Shown: one piece after another, positions 24,278 through 33,179 of the stretch
Layout of the letters: every line of letters starts with the position of its first letter
How positions within the stretch are numbered: position 1 is the stretch's first letter
Source: Oscillospiraceae bacterium
GTDB lineage: Bacteria; Bacillota; Clostridia; Oscillospirales; Oscillospiraceae
Direction: 5' to 3'
DNA length: 64,000 bases
NCBI GenBank assembly: GCA_017516065.1
Contig: JAFWDQ010000011.1
Span: 1-64,000, forward strand
Made by a program: the position numbers and the translations under genes
Notes under the pieces: generated by a model
The model's database searches: none
Told to the model about the DNA's origin: nothing
The model's input: the letters and a program-made list of their open reading frames with translations, nothing else

Positions 24278-27094
24278 TTACAGCCCCATCTTCCGCACCA
24301 CGGCGGCGCAGCGGGGGCAGAGCTCCGGATAGTCCGGATCGGCGCCCAGATCGCCGCAGCGGTTCCAGCACCGGGGGCACTTCTCCCCGTCGGCGGGGGC
24401 CACGGCAACGGTGATGCCGGGGACGTTCTCGCCGGGCATGCCGTCGCCTGTGCCCTCCGTTACCGTGAGGGCGGAGACGAGACACAGCTGCCGCAGATCC
24501 AGACCCTCCAGTCTGGCCAGAACGGGCTTTGCCTCCTCCTGGACGAACAGGGTCACCTGGGCGTCCAGGGCCTTGCCGATGGTCTTGGCGGCCCGGGCGG
24601 CCTCCAGAGCGCGGTTCACGTCCAGACGCAGGGACCGCAGGGTGCTCCAGGCGGTCTCGTCGGCCTCGGACAGATCCCACTCCGGCCTGGCGTCGGGGAT
24701 GTCGTTGAACAGGACGCTCTCGGCGGCACAGCCGCTGTCGTGGGTCATGGCGGCCCAGATCTCCTCGGCGGTGAAGGCCAGGATGGGGGCCAGCATCCGG
24801 ACCATGGCGTCCAGGATATAGTAGATGGCGGTCTGAGCGCCCCGGCGGAGCAGGCCCTCCCGCTCCTCACAGTACAGCCGGTCCTTGATGATGTCCAGAT
24901 AGAAGGTGGACATATCGATGACGCAGAAGTTGTGGATGGCGTGGGAGATGACGTGGAACTCGTAGTTCTCATAGGCGTCCCGGACGGTGCGGATCAGCGC
25001 GTTGAGGCGGGACAGCGCCCACTTGTCCAGAGACTGCAGGTCGGCATAGGCCACCGGGTCATTGGGATCGAAGCCGTCCAGATTGCCCAGGATATACCGG
25101 GCGGTATTGCGGATCTTCAGATACTGGTCGGACAGCTGCTTGAAGATGGCGTCGCTGCAGCGCATATCCGCCCGGTAGTCGGCGGAGGCGGCCCACAGCC
25201 GCAGCAGGTCCGCGCCGTACTTGGGGATGATCTGATCCGGCAGCACGCTGTTGCCCGCGCTTTTATGCATGGCCTTGCCCTCGCCGTCCACGGTCCAGCC
25301 GTGGGTGAGGACATTTTTGTAGGGAGCCTGACCGGTGGTGGCGATGGAGGTCAGCAGGCTGGACTGGAACCAGCCGCGGTACTGGTCGGCGCCCTCCAGA
25401 TACAGGTCGGCGGGCCAGTTCTTCGGATCGTCGCGGCGCAGGGAGGCGAAGTGGGTGGAGCCGGAGTCGAACCAGCCGTCCAGAGTGTCCGTCTCCCGGG
25501 TGAAGGTCCCGCCGCCGCAATGGGGGCAGACAAAGCCGTCCGGGAGGAGCTTCGCGCTCTCGTCGAACCAGATATTGGAGCTGTGGGCGGCAAAGGCCTC
25601 CGACACGGCGGCGATGGTCTCGTCGGTGCAGACGGGCTTGCCGCAGTCGGCGCAGTAGAACACCGGGATGGGGAGACCCCAGTGCCGCTGCCGGGAGATA
25701 CACCAGTCGGCCCGCTCCCGGACCATGGCCACCATGCGCTCCTCGCCCCACTCCGGCAGCCACTTCACGCCGCGGACGGCGTCCACGGCGGCGTCCTTGA
25801 TGGCGTCCACGGAGCAGAACCACTGATCCGTGGCCCGGTAGAGGATGGGCTTCTTGCAGCGCCAGCAGTGGGGGTAGGAGTGGACGAAATCCTTCCGGGC
25901 CAGCAGCATGCCGGACTCCGTCAGATTTTCCAGAATGGCGTCGTTGGCCTTGGAGTAGAACATGCCCGCGAAGGGGCCGGCCTCCTCGGTCATCTTGCCG
26001 CAGTCGTCCACGGGGACGACGACGCCGATATTCGTGCGCCCGGCGGCGTCATACTTCCGGCAGATGATGAAGTCATCCATGCCGTGACCCGGCGCGGTGT
26101 GGACGCAGCCGGTGCCGGCCTCCAGGGTGACGTGGTCGCCGTTGAGGATGACGGATTCCCGGTCGAAGAAGGGATGCCGGGCGGTCATCAGCTCAAACTC
26201 AGAGCCCTTGAGGACGGCCAGAGTTTCGTAGCGCTCGAGGCCGGCGGCCTCCGCCACGGTGGCGGCCAGGTCCTTTGCCACGATGTACGTCTCGCCGTTG
26301 GGCGCGCCCATGAGAATGTAGTCAAAATCGGGTCCCAGGCAGATGGCCAGATTGCCCGGCAGGGTCCAGGTGGTGGTGGTCCAGATGACGAAGAAGGTCC
26401 GGGACAGATCGCACAGGCCGGAGAGCTTTCCGTGATCGTCCTTCACGGGGAATTTCACGTAGATGGAGGTGCAGGGATCGTCGCTGTACTCGATCTCCGC
26501 CTCCGCCAGAGCGGTCTCGTCGTGGGGGCACCAGTACACGGGTTTCTTGCCCTTGTAGATGTAGCCCTTCTTGTACATCTCACCGAAGACCTTGACCTCC
26601 TCGCTCTCAAAGCAGGGCTTCATGGTCAGGTACGGATGCTCCCAGTCGCCCAGCACGCCCAGGCGGATGAACTGATCCCGCTGGATATCCACGAAGTTTT
26701 CGGCAAAGGCCTGACAGGCCTTGCGGAACTCGGGGATGGACATCTCCTTGCGGTTGAGCTTGTTCTGTTTGATGATGGCCGACTCGATGGGCATGCCGTG
26801 ATTGTCCCAGCCGGGGACGTAGGGGGCCTGCCAGCCGCTCATGTTGCGGTAGCGGATGATAAAGTCCTTCAGGCACTTGTTCATGGCGGTGCCCATGTGG
26901 ATATAGCCGTTGGAGAAGGGAGGCCCGTCGTGGAGGATGAAGCGGGGCTTGCCCTCGTTGCGGGCGATGAGCTGACCGTAGACGTCCCGGTCCCGGAAAT
27001 CCTGAAGCATATCCGGCTCCCGCTTGGGCAGGCCCGCCCTCATGGGGAAATCGGTTTTCGGCAGATTGATCGTGGCGTTGTAATCCTGCGGCAT
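24278..27094 (-). CDS. ileS: isoleucyl-tRNA synthetase
   Basis: Charges tRNA-Ile. The protein is 938 aa, normal for bacterial IleRS. The class I HIGH motif is present as HMGT (66-69, GYIHMGTAMNK) and KMSKS as MHKSAGN (near 611). The editing domain lies between, with GTGCVHTAPGHG. The anticodon-binding region is followed by a C-terminal zinc finger (CPRCWNRCGD and CPRCAAVV). The frame extends eight codons upstream, but ATG at 27094 has AAGGAGAG at proper spacing and begins MPQDYNATINLPKT. No T-box leader was found upstream, unlike many Firmicute ileS genes. Confidence 0.97.
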   Translation of the reverse strand: MPQDYNATINLPKTDFPMRAGLPKREPDMLQDFRDRDVYGQLIARNEGKPRFILHDGPPFSNGYIHMGTAMNKCLKDFIIRYRNMSGWQAPYVPGWDNHGMPIESAIIKQNKLNRKEMSIPEFRKACQAFAENFVDIQRDQFIRLGVLGDWEHPYLTMKPCFESEEVKVFGEMYKKGYIYKGKKPVYWCPHDETALAEAEIEYSDDPCTSIYVKFPVKDDHGKLSGLCDLSRTFFVIWTTTTWTLPGNLAICLGPDFDYILMGAPNGETYIVAKDLAATVAEAAGLERYETLAVLKGSEFELMTARHPFFDRESVILNGDHVTLEAGTGCVHTAPGHGMDDFIICRKYDAAGRTNIGVVVPVDDCGKMTEEAGPFAGMFYSKANDAILENLTESGMLLARKDFVHSYPHCWRCKKPILYRATDQWFCSVDAIKDAAVDAVRGVKWLPEWGEERMVAMVRERADWCISRQRHWGLPIPVFYCADCGKPVCTDETIAAVSEAFAAHSSNIWFDESAKLLPDGFVCPHCGGGTFTRETDTLDGWFDSGSTHFASLRRDDPKNWPADLYLEGADQYRGWFQSSLLTSIATTGQAPYKNVLTHGWTVDGEGKAMHKSAGNSVLPDQIIPKYGADLLRLWAASADYRADMRCSDAIFKQLSDQYLKIRNTARYILGNLDGFDPNDPVAYADLQSLDKWALSRLNALIRTVRDAYENYEFHVISHAIHNFCVIDMSTFYLDIIKDRLYCEEREGLLRRGAQTAIYYILDAMVRMLAPILAFTAEEIWAAMTHDSGCAAESVLFNDIPDARPEWDLSEADETAWSTLRSLRLDVNRALEAARAAKTIGKALDAQVTLFVQEEAKPVLARLEGLDLRQLCLVSALTVTEGTGDGMPGENVPGITVAVAPADGEKCPRCWNRCGDLGADPDYPELCPRCAAVVRKMGL

Positions 27095-27139
27095 GGCGGC
27101 TCTCTCCTTTGAAATCACACGTGATTTGAGTATTAAACT

Positions 27140-27168
27140 ATTTTACCACGCCCCCCGCCGGAGCGCAA
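27140..27168 (-). promoter_or_regulatory. possible ileS promoter
   Basis: TTGCGC (27163-27168), 17 bp, TAAAAT (27140-27145), 46 bases before the start codon. The leader this implies is too short for a T-box. Confidence 0.45.
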
Positions 27169-27515
27169 GCCCGCAACCGGAGGGGAGAGCAGAAAATTTT
27201 GTTCCGTTTCATTCGGAACGCAGCGAAAAATCATTCGGATTTTCAGGCTTAGGTCTCAGAATGACGGGGAGCAGTAGTAGTTCTGTTTGACCGCGGAGGT
27301 GGACGATAGGTTTTAGAGGATATTTCGCCTCCCTTTTTTGCCGCACTGACGATGATCGGCAGCTTTTCGACAGAAAAGGGAACGGACCGACCGCAGGTGA
27401 CTTTCTGTGCGCGACAGAAAGCAGGCAAAGAACGCGCCAAAGGGGAACCCAAATCGCCGTCACGCCTGCGGGCGTGACAAGACCGGCTGCCCCCAGGCGC
27501 GCCGTCGGTTTAAGG
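27169..27515. other. gene-free region with two repeat-like segments
   Basis: No gene seen between ileS and the SLH protein terminator. The stretch at about 27199-27270, if translated, gives HSERSEKS...LGLRMT, a string I recall as common in spurious proteins derived from intergenic repeats. Repeat copy B follows. Confidence 0.6.
27386..27490 (+). repeat. intergenic hairpin repeat, copy B (one end only)
   Basis: About 105 bp closely matching 19040-19142, including the hairpin CTTTCTGT (27401-27408) with ACAGAAAG (27414-27421) and the following AACGCGCCAAAGGGGAACCC. After the hairpin it reads GCAGGC, which is characteristic of the opposite end of copies A and C, so B looks like a mosaic or truncated copy. 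Confidence 0.8.
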
Positions 27516-27521
27516 CATGAA

Positions 27522-27550
27522 AAAAAGCAGGGCTCAAAGCCCTGCTTTTT
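27522..27550 (-). terminator. terminator of the SLH protein gene
   Basis: AAAAAGCAGGGC (27522-27533) with GCCCTGCTTTTT (27539-27550); U-rich in the minus direction. Confidence 0.85.
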
Positions 27551-27569
27551 CATGCGGATAGGTTTGCGG

Positions 27570-29069
27570 TCACACCAGCTCCCGGTACAGGAAGGTCACG
27601 ACGACCCCTCTGGGGCAGTCGACGCCGGGATCCACCGTCAGGCCCGTCTGGTCCAGCAGGTTCTCCTGCAGGGCCCAGACGGCCGCCTTGCCGTCGTTCC
27701 AGCCGTCTTTGCCGGGATTCAGGGTCCGGTACAGGAAGGTGGCGATATGGGCGGTGCTCAGCGTAAGATCGGGGGCGAAGTGGGCGGCGTCCACGCCGTT
27801 GGTGATCCCGTTCTCCACGGCCCACAGGACCGCCTTGTAGTAGTAATCCGATTCACTCACGTCCGCAAAGGGATTCTGGGTGGACGCGGGCTCCGGACAG
27901 CCCATGGCCCGCCACAGGAAGGTGACGCACTGGCCCCGGGTCACCGTGAGATCGGGGCCGAAGGTGGTCTCGCTCATACCGTTGGTGACCTGAGGCTCAT
28001 GGTTGTAGGCCCACTTCACCGCCTCGCAGTAATAGTCGTCCTCCGTCACGTCGGTGAAGGGGAGACCCGGTGAGGCGGTGAAATGGGCGGAGAACACGAG
28101 AGTCAGCTCATTATCGTTCTCCGAGTTCGTATAGGCGTCCAGATGTGTGCCGTCGCCCCAGAGGGGATCGCCGCGGTACACCAGCTCGCCGTTGAGATAG
28201 ACGTCGGCGGCCACCCAGGAACTGGGGGCGGGGGAGGAACGCTGGTCCAGAGCGACCTCGGAGGCGTCCAGGCCTATGGTGAAGTAATACTTGGTCCCCG
28301 CCTTGAACCGGTCGGTATTGACCATGGGGATCAGGTGCCCGTCCTCCGTGATTTCCTGCCAGGCCATGGAGGTCACGGTCAGCTCCGGAGACCCGCAGTC
28401 GGTCAGGGACAGATAGACCGTCATCCCGTCCTCCGGCAGGGCCAGACCGTTGATATGGAGCTCCTTGAGCATCTCCTTCGTGTCGTCTGCAGGGGGCGTA
28501 TCGTCCGCAGGGGGCGTATCGTCCGCAGGAGGCGCAGGCGGTTGTGTCTCGGGAACGGTGTACCGGGCGTTCACAAAGATCTGCACGTCCTTGTCGGGAT
28601 AATAGAGAATATCGACCTGTTCCGCCGGCTCACCGTTGATATAGACCGGCAGATCGAGCTTCAGATTGCCGGACTCATCCGCGGAGATGAGCGTGTTATC
28701 GATGTCCAGCCCATTGGGGAGACAGGTCATGAAGGAGAAGACGTACGATTCTCCGGCAGTGAACGAATCATAGACGCTGAGGTTGTTGCCGGAATTGTAG
28801 TTGAAAATATACAGCGGCCATTGGCTCGACTCGTAATAGGGGTCCTCTGTTCCGCCGTTGTAGGTGACCGCAGCGGTGTATTCGCTGGCGACAGTGGAGC
28901 CCAGCACGTCCGCCACGGTGTTTTCGGCGGTGGGCAACTGATCCACGGTGATCTCGAACTGATCGAGCAAGTGGTTGTCATTCGTTGCCAGGGCCATCGT
29001 CGGAAGCGTCCCGATCACCAGCACCAGGGCCAGCAAAGCGACCAGCAGCCGGTTCGTTTTGCGTCTCAT
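27570..29069 (-). CDS. SLH-domain surface protein, 499 aa
   Basis: Exported protein with a signal peptide (MRRKTNRLLVALLALVLVIG to about ALA at 27). A unique N-terminal part of ~150 residues follows, then a PPADDT triple repeat near 180-198, a beta-rich domain (~200-330), and three C-terminal SLH motifs (LPFTDVTEDDYYCEAVKWA, NPFADVSESDYYYKAVLWA and a degenerate third). ATG at 29069 has GAGG upstream; an ATG nine codons earlier overlaps the binding site. The SLH motifs indicate attachment to secondary wall polymer. No enzymatic signature seen. Confidence 0.9.
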   Translation of the reverse strand: MRRKTNRLLVALLALVLVIGTLPTMALATNDNHLLDQFEITVDQLPTAENTVADVLGSTVASEYTAAVTYNGGTEDPYYESSQWPLYIFNYNSGNNLSVYDSFTAGESYVFSFMTCLPNGLDIDNTLISADESGNLKLDLPVYINGEPAEQVDILYYPDKDVQIFVNARYTVPETQPPAPPADDTPPADDTPPADDTKEMLKELHINGLALPEDGMTVYLSLTDCGSPELTVTSMAWQEITEDGHLIPMVNTDRFKAGTKYYFTIGLDASEVALDQRSSPAPSSWVAADVYLNGELVYRGDPLWGDGTHLDAYTNSENDNELTLVFSAHFTASPGLPFTDVTEDDYYCEAVKWAYNHEPQVTNGMSETTFGPDLTVTRGQCVTFLWRAMGCPEPASTQNPFADVSESDYYYKAVLWAVENGITNGVDAAHFAPDLTLSTAHIATFLYRTLNPGKDGWNDGKAAVWALQENLLDQTGLTVDPGVDCPRGVVVTFLYRELV

Positions 29070-29249
29070 ATCAGCACCTCTTTCTTCATTTTTCATTTTG
29101 TCTTTTTTTTTGGCGTAATGTAACGAAATCAGTCTTTTCCCGTCTAACCGACAAATCCTGCTTTTTCGTTCGGCTGTTTGGTCGGAACAGCGGCGGAAAC
29201 GCGGGAGTGCCGGCCGGAACTGTGCTCCCGACCGTGCGGACCTGCTGCT

Positions 29250-29278
29250 ATTGTATCAGGTTTTTTTCCGAAAAACAA
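29250..29278 (-). promoter_or_regulatory. probable promoter of the SLH protein gene
   Basis: TTGTTT (29273-29278), 17 bp, TACAAT (29250-29255); leader of about 175 nt. Apart from this and the divergent DegV promoter, nothing else was recognised in the 512-base gap. Confidence 0.5.
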
Positions 29279-29382
29279 TCATTATTCCTCCCGTCGGGCA
29301 TAACCGCACGGATCCCGGAACAGGCATTCCGGCGCTGTTGTCCGAGCGGCCTGTTTCCGTGGATGAAAACCTTTCTGAAGTG

Positions 29383-29411
29383 TTGTGAAAAGCGCGGCCC
29401 TATGCTATACT
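29383..29411 (+). promoter_or_regulatory. promoter of the DegV/M20 unit
   Basis: TTGTGA (29383-29388), 17 bp, TATACT (29406-29411) with extended TGC. Confidence 0.75.
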
Positions 29412-29581
29412 GAAATTAAAATAAAGTATATTACGACACAGGACCGACCCGTTTTTTTAAAAACCGGAGGAATTTTCACGCGCTGCAGATCCATACGCTT
29501 TGCCCCGTGCATTTTACACCACCTTCCCGCAGAGAAAGAAAGCGGATGCGAGCGGAGAAAATGAAAGGAGCAAATGACAAA

Positions 29582-30469
29582 ATGAATGATTATATACTGA
29601 GCTGCTGCTCCTCCTGTGATTTGTCTGCGGAGTATTTCGAGCGGAGGAACATTCCCGCCCTCTATTTCCGCTATGAACTGGGGGGGACCCTGTATCTGGA
29701 CGATATGGGCAAGTCCGTGCCGCCGGAGGAATTCTATCGGCGGATGCTGGAGGGCGAAGACACCAGGACCAGCCAGCTGGGCATCTGCGAATACGAAGAT
29801 TTCTTCGAGCCGTTTCTCCGCCAGGGGAAGGACATCCTCCACGTCTCCCTCTCCAGCGGCCTCTCCGGCACGTCGAATTCCGCGAAGCTTGCGGCGGAAT
29901 CCCTGCTGGAGACCTATCCGGACCGCAAAATATACATCGTGGATTCGCTGGGCGCTTCCAGCGGCTTCGGTTTTCTGGTCGACAGCCTGGCAGACCTGCG
30001 GGATCAGGGGACGGGCATCGACGAGCTGTACGGGTACGCGGAAGCGAACAAGCTCCACGTACACCACTGGTTCTTCTCCACAGACCTGACGTTTTACATC
30101 CGCGGCGGACGCGTTACCAAAACGGAGGGAGCCATCGGGAACCTTCTGGGGATCTGTCCGCTCCTGAATATGGACAGCGACGGTCTGCTCATTCCGAGAG
30201 AGAAGATCCGCGGCAGGAAAAAGGTCTGCGCGCGCACCGTGGAAAAGATGGTCGAGCACGCGGACGACGGGAAAAACTACGCCGGGAAATGTTTTCTCTC
30301 GCATTCCGACTGCTATGAGGACGCCAGATACGTGGCGGATCTGATCGAGGCGACCTTCCCAAATCTGGACGGGACGGTGCAGATCTTCCCCATCGGCGCC
30401 ACCATCGGCAGCCATACGGGACCCGGGACCGTGGCGCTCTTCTTCCGCGGGGATCTGCGGGGGAAATAA
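29582..30469 (+). CDS. DegV family fatty-acid-binding protein
   Basis: Two-domain DegV (FakB-like) protein, 295 aa, that binds a fatty acid for the FakA kinase system. The acyl-binding loop SSGLSGT (about 93-99) and SLGASSGFGFLVD are visible. ATG at 29582 starts MNDYILSCCSSCDLS, the expected first strand; AAAGGAG is at 29563-29569. An upstream ATG at 29561 is possible but overlaps that site. No fakA gene is in the window. The M20 peptidase gene follows after a hairpin. Confidence 0.92.
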   Translation: MNDYILSCCSSCDLSAEYFERRNIPALYFRYELGGTLYLDDMGKSVPPEEFYRRMLEGEDTRTSQLGICEYEDFFEPFLRQGKDILHVSLSSGLSGTSNSAKLAAESLLETYPDRKIYIVDSLGASSGFGFLVDSLADLRDQGTGIDELYGYAEANKLHVHHWFFSTDLTFYIRGGRVTKTEGAIGNLLGICPLLNMDSDGLLIPREKIRGRKKVCARTVEKMVEHADDGKNYAGKCFLSHSDCYEDARYVADLIEATFPNLDGTVQIFPIGATIGSHTGPGTVALFFRGDLRGK

Positions 30470-30516
30470 TGCGCCCGCCGTTGAGAGCGCGATCCGAAAA
30501 GCACAAAAAAGAGCAG

Positions 30517-30549
30517 AACAGGGGCAAACCGCAACGGTTTACCCCTGTT
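30517..30549 (+). terminator. hairpin terminator after DegV
   Basis: AACAGGGGCAAACCG (30517-30531) pairs with 30535-30549 apart from one C-A mismatch; CAA loop. Only a short T-tract follows, so read-through into the M20 gene is possible. The stem is nearly identical to the one at 31786-31822. Confidence 0.65.
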
Positions 30550-30597
30550 TCGTTGGAGCCGATGAAGGCCGGCGGCCTGCGGAACGGAGGCAGAGAC

Positions 30598-31761
30598 ATG
30601 AACGACGACCGACTGCAAAAGATAATCGACCTGCGCCATACGCTGCATCAATACCCGGAACTCTCCATGGAGGAACGGGAAACGATGCGCCGGATCAAGG
30701 CGTTTCTCCGGGAGAACACAGGGGCCGTGATCGTGGACCGGGAGGGCTGGTTCTACGCCGTGCTGCCCGGCAGTGATCCCGAAGCCTCCGCCATCGCCTT
30801 TCGGGCCGATATGGACGCCCTTCCCATCCGGGAGCCCGACGGCGTTCCGTACGCCTCCGTACACGACGGAGTCTCCCATAAGTGCGGGCACGACGGCCAT
30901 TGTGCCGCGCTGTGCGGCCTTGCCATGGCCCTGGAGGACTGCGAGCATTCCCGCACGGTCTATCTGATCTTCCAGCCGGGGGAGGAGATCGGGGCGGGCG
31001 GCGAACTCTGCGCCGGGCTGCTCCGGGAAAAGGAGATAGCGGAGGTTTTCGCCTTCCATAATCTCAGCGGGTATCCGGAGGGCGCGCTGGTGTACCGGAA
31101 CGGGCTGACCTGCCCCGCCTCCGAAGGGCTGACCGTCCGGCTTCACGGGGAACAGTCCCACGCGAGTTATCCGGAGGCTGGGAACAATCCCGCCGCCGCT
31201 GTTTCCCGCGTCGCGCTGTTTTCTCAGACGCTGGCAGAGCGGCCCCATGACGGCATGGCGCTGTGTACCGTGGCGGGGATCCGCGTCGGCGCCGGAGACT
31301 TCGGTATCTCTCCCGGCGAGGGTGAGCTCTGCCTGACGCTCCGGGCGGAGCGGGAGACGGAAATGAAGCGCATGGAGCGGGAGCTGCTCCGCTATGCCGC
31401 GGAACAGGCGGAGGCTGCGGGACTGTCCATGGACTGTCAGACGTGCGACTGCTTTCCGGAGACCCGCAATCACGGGGAAAGCGTTCAGCGCGTGCTGCGC
31501 TGCGCGAAAGCGCAGGGGATCCCGGCTATCGAGATGGAGCAGCTGTGGCGGCCGTCTGAGGACTTCGGCCATTATCTGAAGGAATGTCCGGGAGCGCTGG
31601 TCTTCATCGGGAACGGCACGGACTGGCCGCCGCTGCATACCGTGGAGTATGATTTCAACGACCGCATCCTGCCTGCGGCGATCCGGCTTTTTTCCGGTCT
31701 CTGCGTATCGGCAAGGCCGCCGCGCGTCAGACAAAAAACCGGCGCAGCGTCTTTTGCCTGA
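30598..31761 (+). CDS. M20 family metallopeptidase / amidohydrolase
   Basis: 387-aa protein of the M20D (N-acyl-amino-acid amidohydrolase, IAA-hydrolase-like) family. Metal-site features are CGHDGH (96-101) and the catalytic glutamates in FQPGEEIGAGG, with a central dimerisation domain. The opening IIDLRHTLHQYPELSMEE is the family hallmark. ATG at 30598 follows ACGGAGG; the frame is open to 30469, but that part contains the DegV terminator. Probably cytoplasmic and cleaves N-acyl or peptide bonds; substrate unknown. Confidence 0.93.
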   Translation: MNDDRLQKIIDLRHTLHQYPELSMEERETMRRIKAFLRENTGAVIVDREGWFYAVLPGSDPEASAIAFRADMDALPIREPDGVPYASVHDGVSHKCGHDGHCAALCGLAMALEDCEHSRTVYLIFQPGEEIGAGGELCAGLLREKEIAEVFAFHNLSGYPEGALVYRNGLTCPASEGLTVRLHGEQSHASYPEAGNNPAAAVSRVALFSQTLAERPHDGMALCTVAGIRVGAGDFGISPGEGELCLTLRAERETEMKRMERELLRYAAEQAEAAGLSMDCQTCDCFPETRNHGESVQRVLRCAKAQGIPAIEMEQLWRPSEDFGHYLKECPGALVFIGNGTDWPPLHTVEYDFNDRILPAAIRLFSGLCVSARPPRVRQKTGAASFA

Positions 31762-31785
31762 CATGTGTCGCTCTGCGATATGCAG

Positions 31786-31825
31786 AAAGCAGGGGCAAAC
31801 CGCAACGGTTTGCCCCTGCTTTTTT
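31786..31825. terminator. perfect 17-bp hairpin between M20 gene and tRNA-Thr
   Basis: Arms 31786-31802 and 31806-31822 around a CAA loop, followed by TTTTT on the plus strand. On the minus strand it begins only a few bases after the tRNA CCA end, so it may also end the tRNA transcript. Confidence 0.88.
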
Positions 31826-31900
31826 GGAGCTGGAAGGGGGATTCGAACCCCCGACCTCATGATTACGAATCAGGCGCTCTACCGACTGAGCTATTCCAGC
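31825..31900 (-). tRNA. tRNA-Thr (anticodon CGT)
   Basis: Complete 76-nt cloverleaf with encoded CCA: acceptor GCTGGAA/TTCCAGC, D stem GCTC/GAGC, anticodon loop TTCGTAA, variable AGGTC, T arm GGGGG-TTCGAAT-CCCCC. The discriminator is T. The anticodon stem CCTGA/TCATG contains one C28-U42 mismatch. Anticodon CGT reads the threonine codon ACG. Confidence 0.97.
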
Positions 31901-31984
31901 AGAGTGCAGCCGCGCCACGCGGCCGCAGGTATTTATATTACCATGTCAGGCCGGCGCCGTCAATGGGTGCCGGCAGAAAAATTT

Positions 31985-33130
31985 TCAGGTATAGGGCCGA
32001 TCCACCGTCACGGAGATCTGGCAGGGGGGCTGCAGGCCGGCGGCGATCCGGGCGGCCTGGGTGCAGATCTCATCCTCGCCGCGGTCAAAGGGAGCCAGGA
32101 CGTCGAACACGGCTTTGATGTGCTCCCGCCCCTCCACCAGACGGAAGTCATGGAGGGTCAGCCGGGGATCCCAGGACCGGAGTCCGTCTGCCATGGCGTC
32201 CCGCAGGGCCGTGACGCGGGGATCGTCCACAGCCAGAGGATCCACGTGGATGACGGCCTGACAGTGGAATTGCCGGGCCAGATCGTCCTCCAGCCGGTCC
32301 ACCAGATCGTGGGCATCCGTCAGGGTCATGGTCTCCGGCACCTCCACGTGGAGGGAGAGCATCTTCCGGCCGGGACCGTAGTCGTGGACCACCAGATCGT
32401 GCATCCCGCACACCCCGTCGCAGCCGCACACGAAGTTCCGGATGCGCTCCGTCACCACCGGATCGGGAGGCGCGCCCAGAAGCGGACGCAGAGTCTCCTG
32501 CAGGGAGGACAAGCCGGTGTAAAGGATGAACAGGGACACCACAAGACCCAGCCAGCCGTCGATCTGCCAGCCTCCGACACGTGCGGCGACGGCGCCCAGA
32601 AGCACCACGACGGTGGAGACCGCGTCCGCCAGACTGTCCCGGGCCACGGCCCGGAGGGCAGCGGAGCAGATCCGCCGGGCCAGACGGCGGTTGTAGATGA
32701 ACATCCCCAGCTTCACGATGATGGAGATCGCCAGGCACGCCAGCAGCGCGGCGCTCCATGCCACAGGCTCCGGGGTCCGGATGCGGCCCACGGAGGTCCG
32801 GAGCAGCTCCACGCCCACCAGCAGGATCAGCAGAGAGACCACCAGCCCGGCCACGTACTCCATGCGGCCGTGGCCGTAGGGATGCTCGGCGTCCGGCCGC
32901 CGCCCCGCCACGCGGAAGGCGGCCAGGGTCACCAGGGCGGACCCGGCGTCGGAGAGATTGTTGAACGCGTCGGCCAGCACGGCCACGGAGCCGGACACCA
33001 GACCCGCCGTCAGCTTCAGCACGAAGAGCAGCAGGTTCAGGCCGATCCCCACTGCGCCGGAGCGGACGCCTGTTTTTCGCCGGCTCTCCGGCGTGGATCC
33101 GGACTTGGATCCGGAAGAAAGTTGTATCAC
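31985..33130 (-). CDS. cation diffusion facilitator (CDF) metal transporter
   Basis: Divalent-metal/proton antiporter, 381 aa. Six transmembrane helices occupy ~25-220, with metal-site residues in LADAFNNLSDAGSA and HPYGHGRMEY. A cytoplasmic ferredoxin-like domain follows (VTERIRNFVCGCDGVCGMHD onward), then an extra C-terminal segment of about 90 residues, so it belongs to the longer CDF subgroup. The GTG start at 33130 is used because AGGAGG lies seven bases upstream and no ATG fits. It is 49 bases after ychF and probably cotranscribed. Metal (Zn, Fe, Mn) not determinable. Confidence 0.93.
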   Translation of the reverse strand: MIQLSSGSKSGSTPESRRKTGVRSGAVGIGLNLLLFVLKLTAGLVSGSVAVLADAFNNLSDAGSALVTLAAFRVAGRRPDAEHPYGHGRMEYVAGLVVSLLILLVGVELLRTSVGRIRTPEPVAWSAALLACLAISIIVKLGMFIYNRRLARRICSAALRAVARDSLADAVSTVVVLLGAVAARVGGWQIDGWLGLVVSLFILYTGLSSLQETLRPLLGAPPDPVVTERIRNFVCGCDGVCGMHDLVVHDYGPGRKMLSLHVEVPETMTLTDAHDLVDRLEDDLARQFHCQAVIHVDPLAVDDPRVTALRDAMADGLRSWDPRLTLHDFRLVEGREHIKAVFDVLAPFDRGEDEICTQAARIAAGLQPPCQISVTVDRPYT

Positions 33131-33179
33131 AAAAACGCCTCCTCTGGAGCGGCTGTTGCCGCACCGTCAGCGTATGCCG

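Noticed and set aside
24263..27112. 949-aa frame opposite ileS
   Set aside because: Shadow frame without domains; ileS is unambiguous.
27199..27270. HSERSEKS-like coding segment
   Set aside because: Resembles strings from non-coding intergenic repeats; no start signal, and only one copy here, so recorded only within the gene-free region.
27095..27300. T-box leader for ileS
   Set aside because: No T-box core (AGGGUGGNACCGCG-like) on the minus strand of this region.
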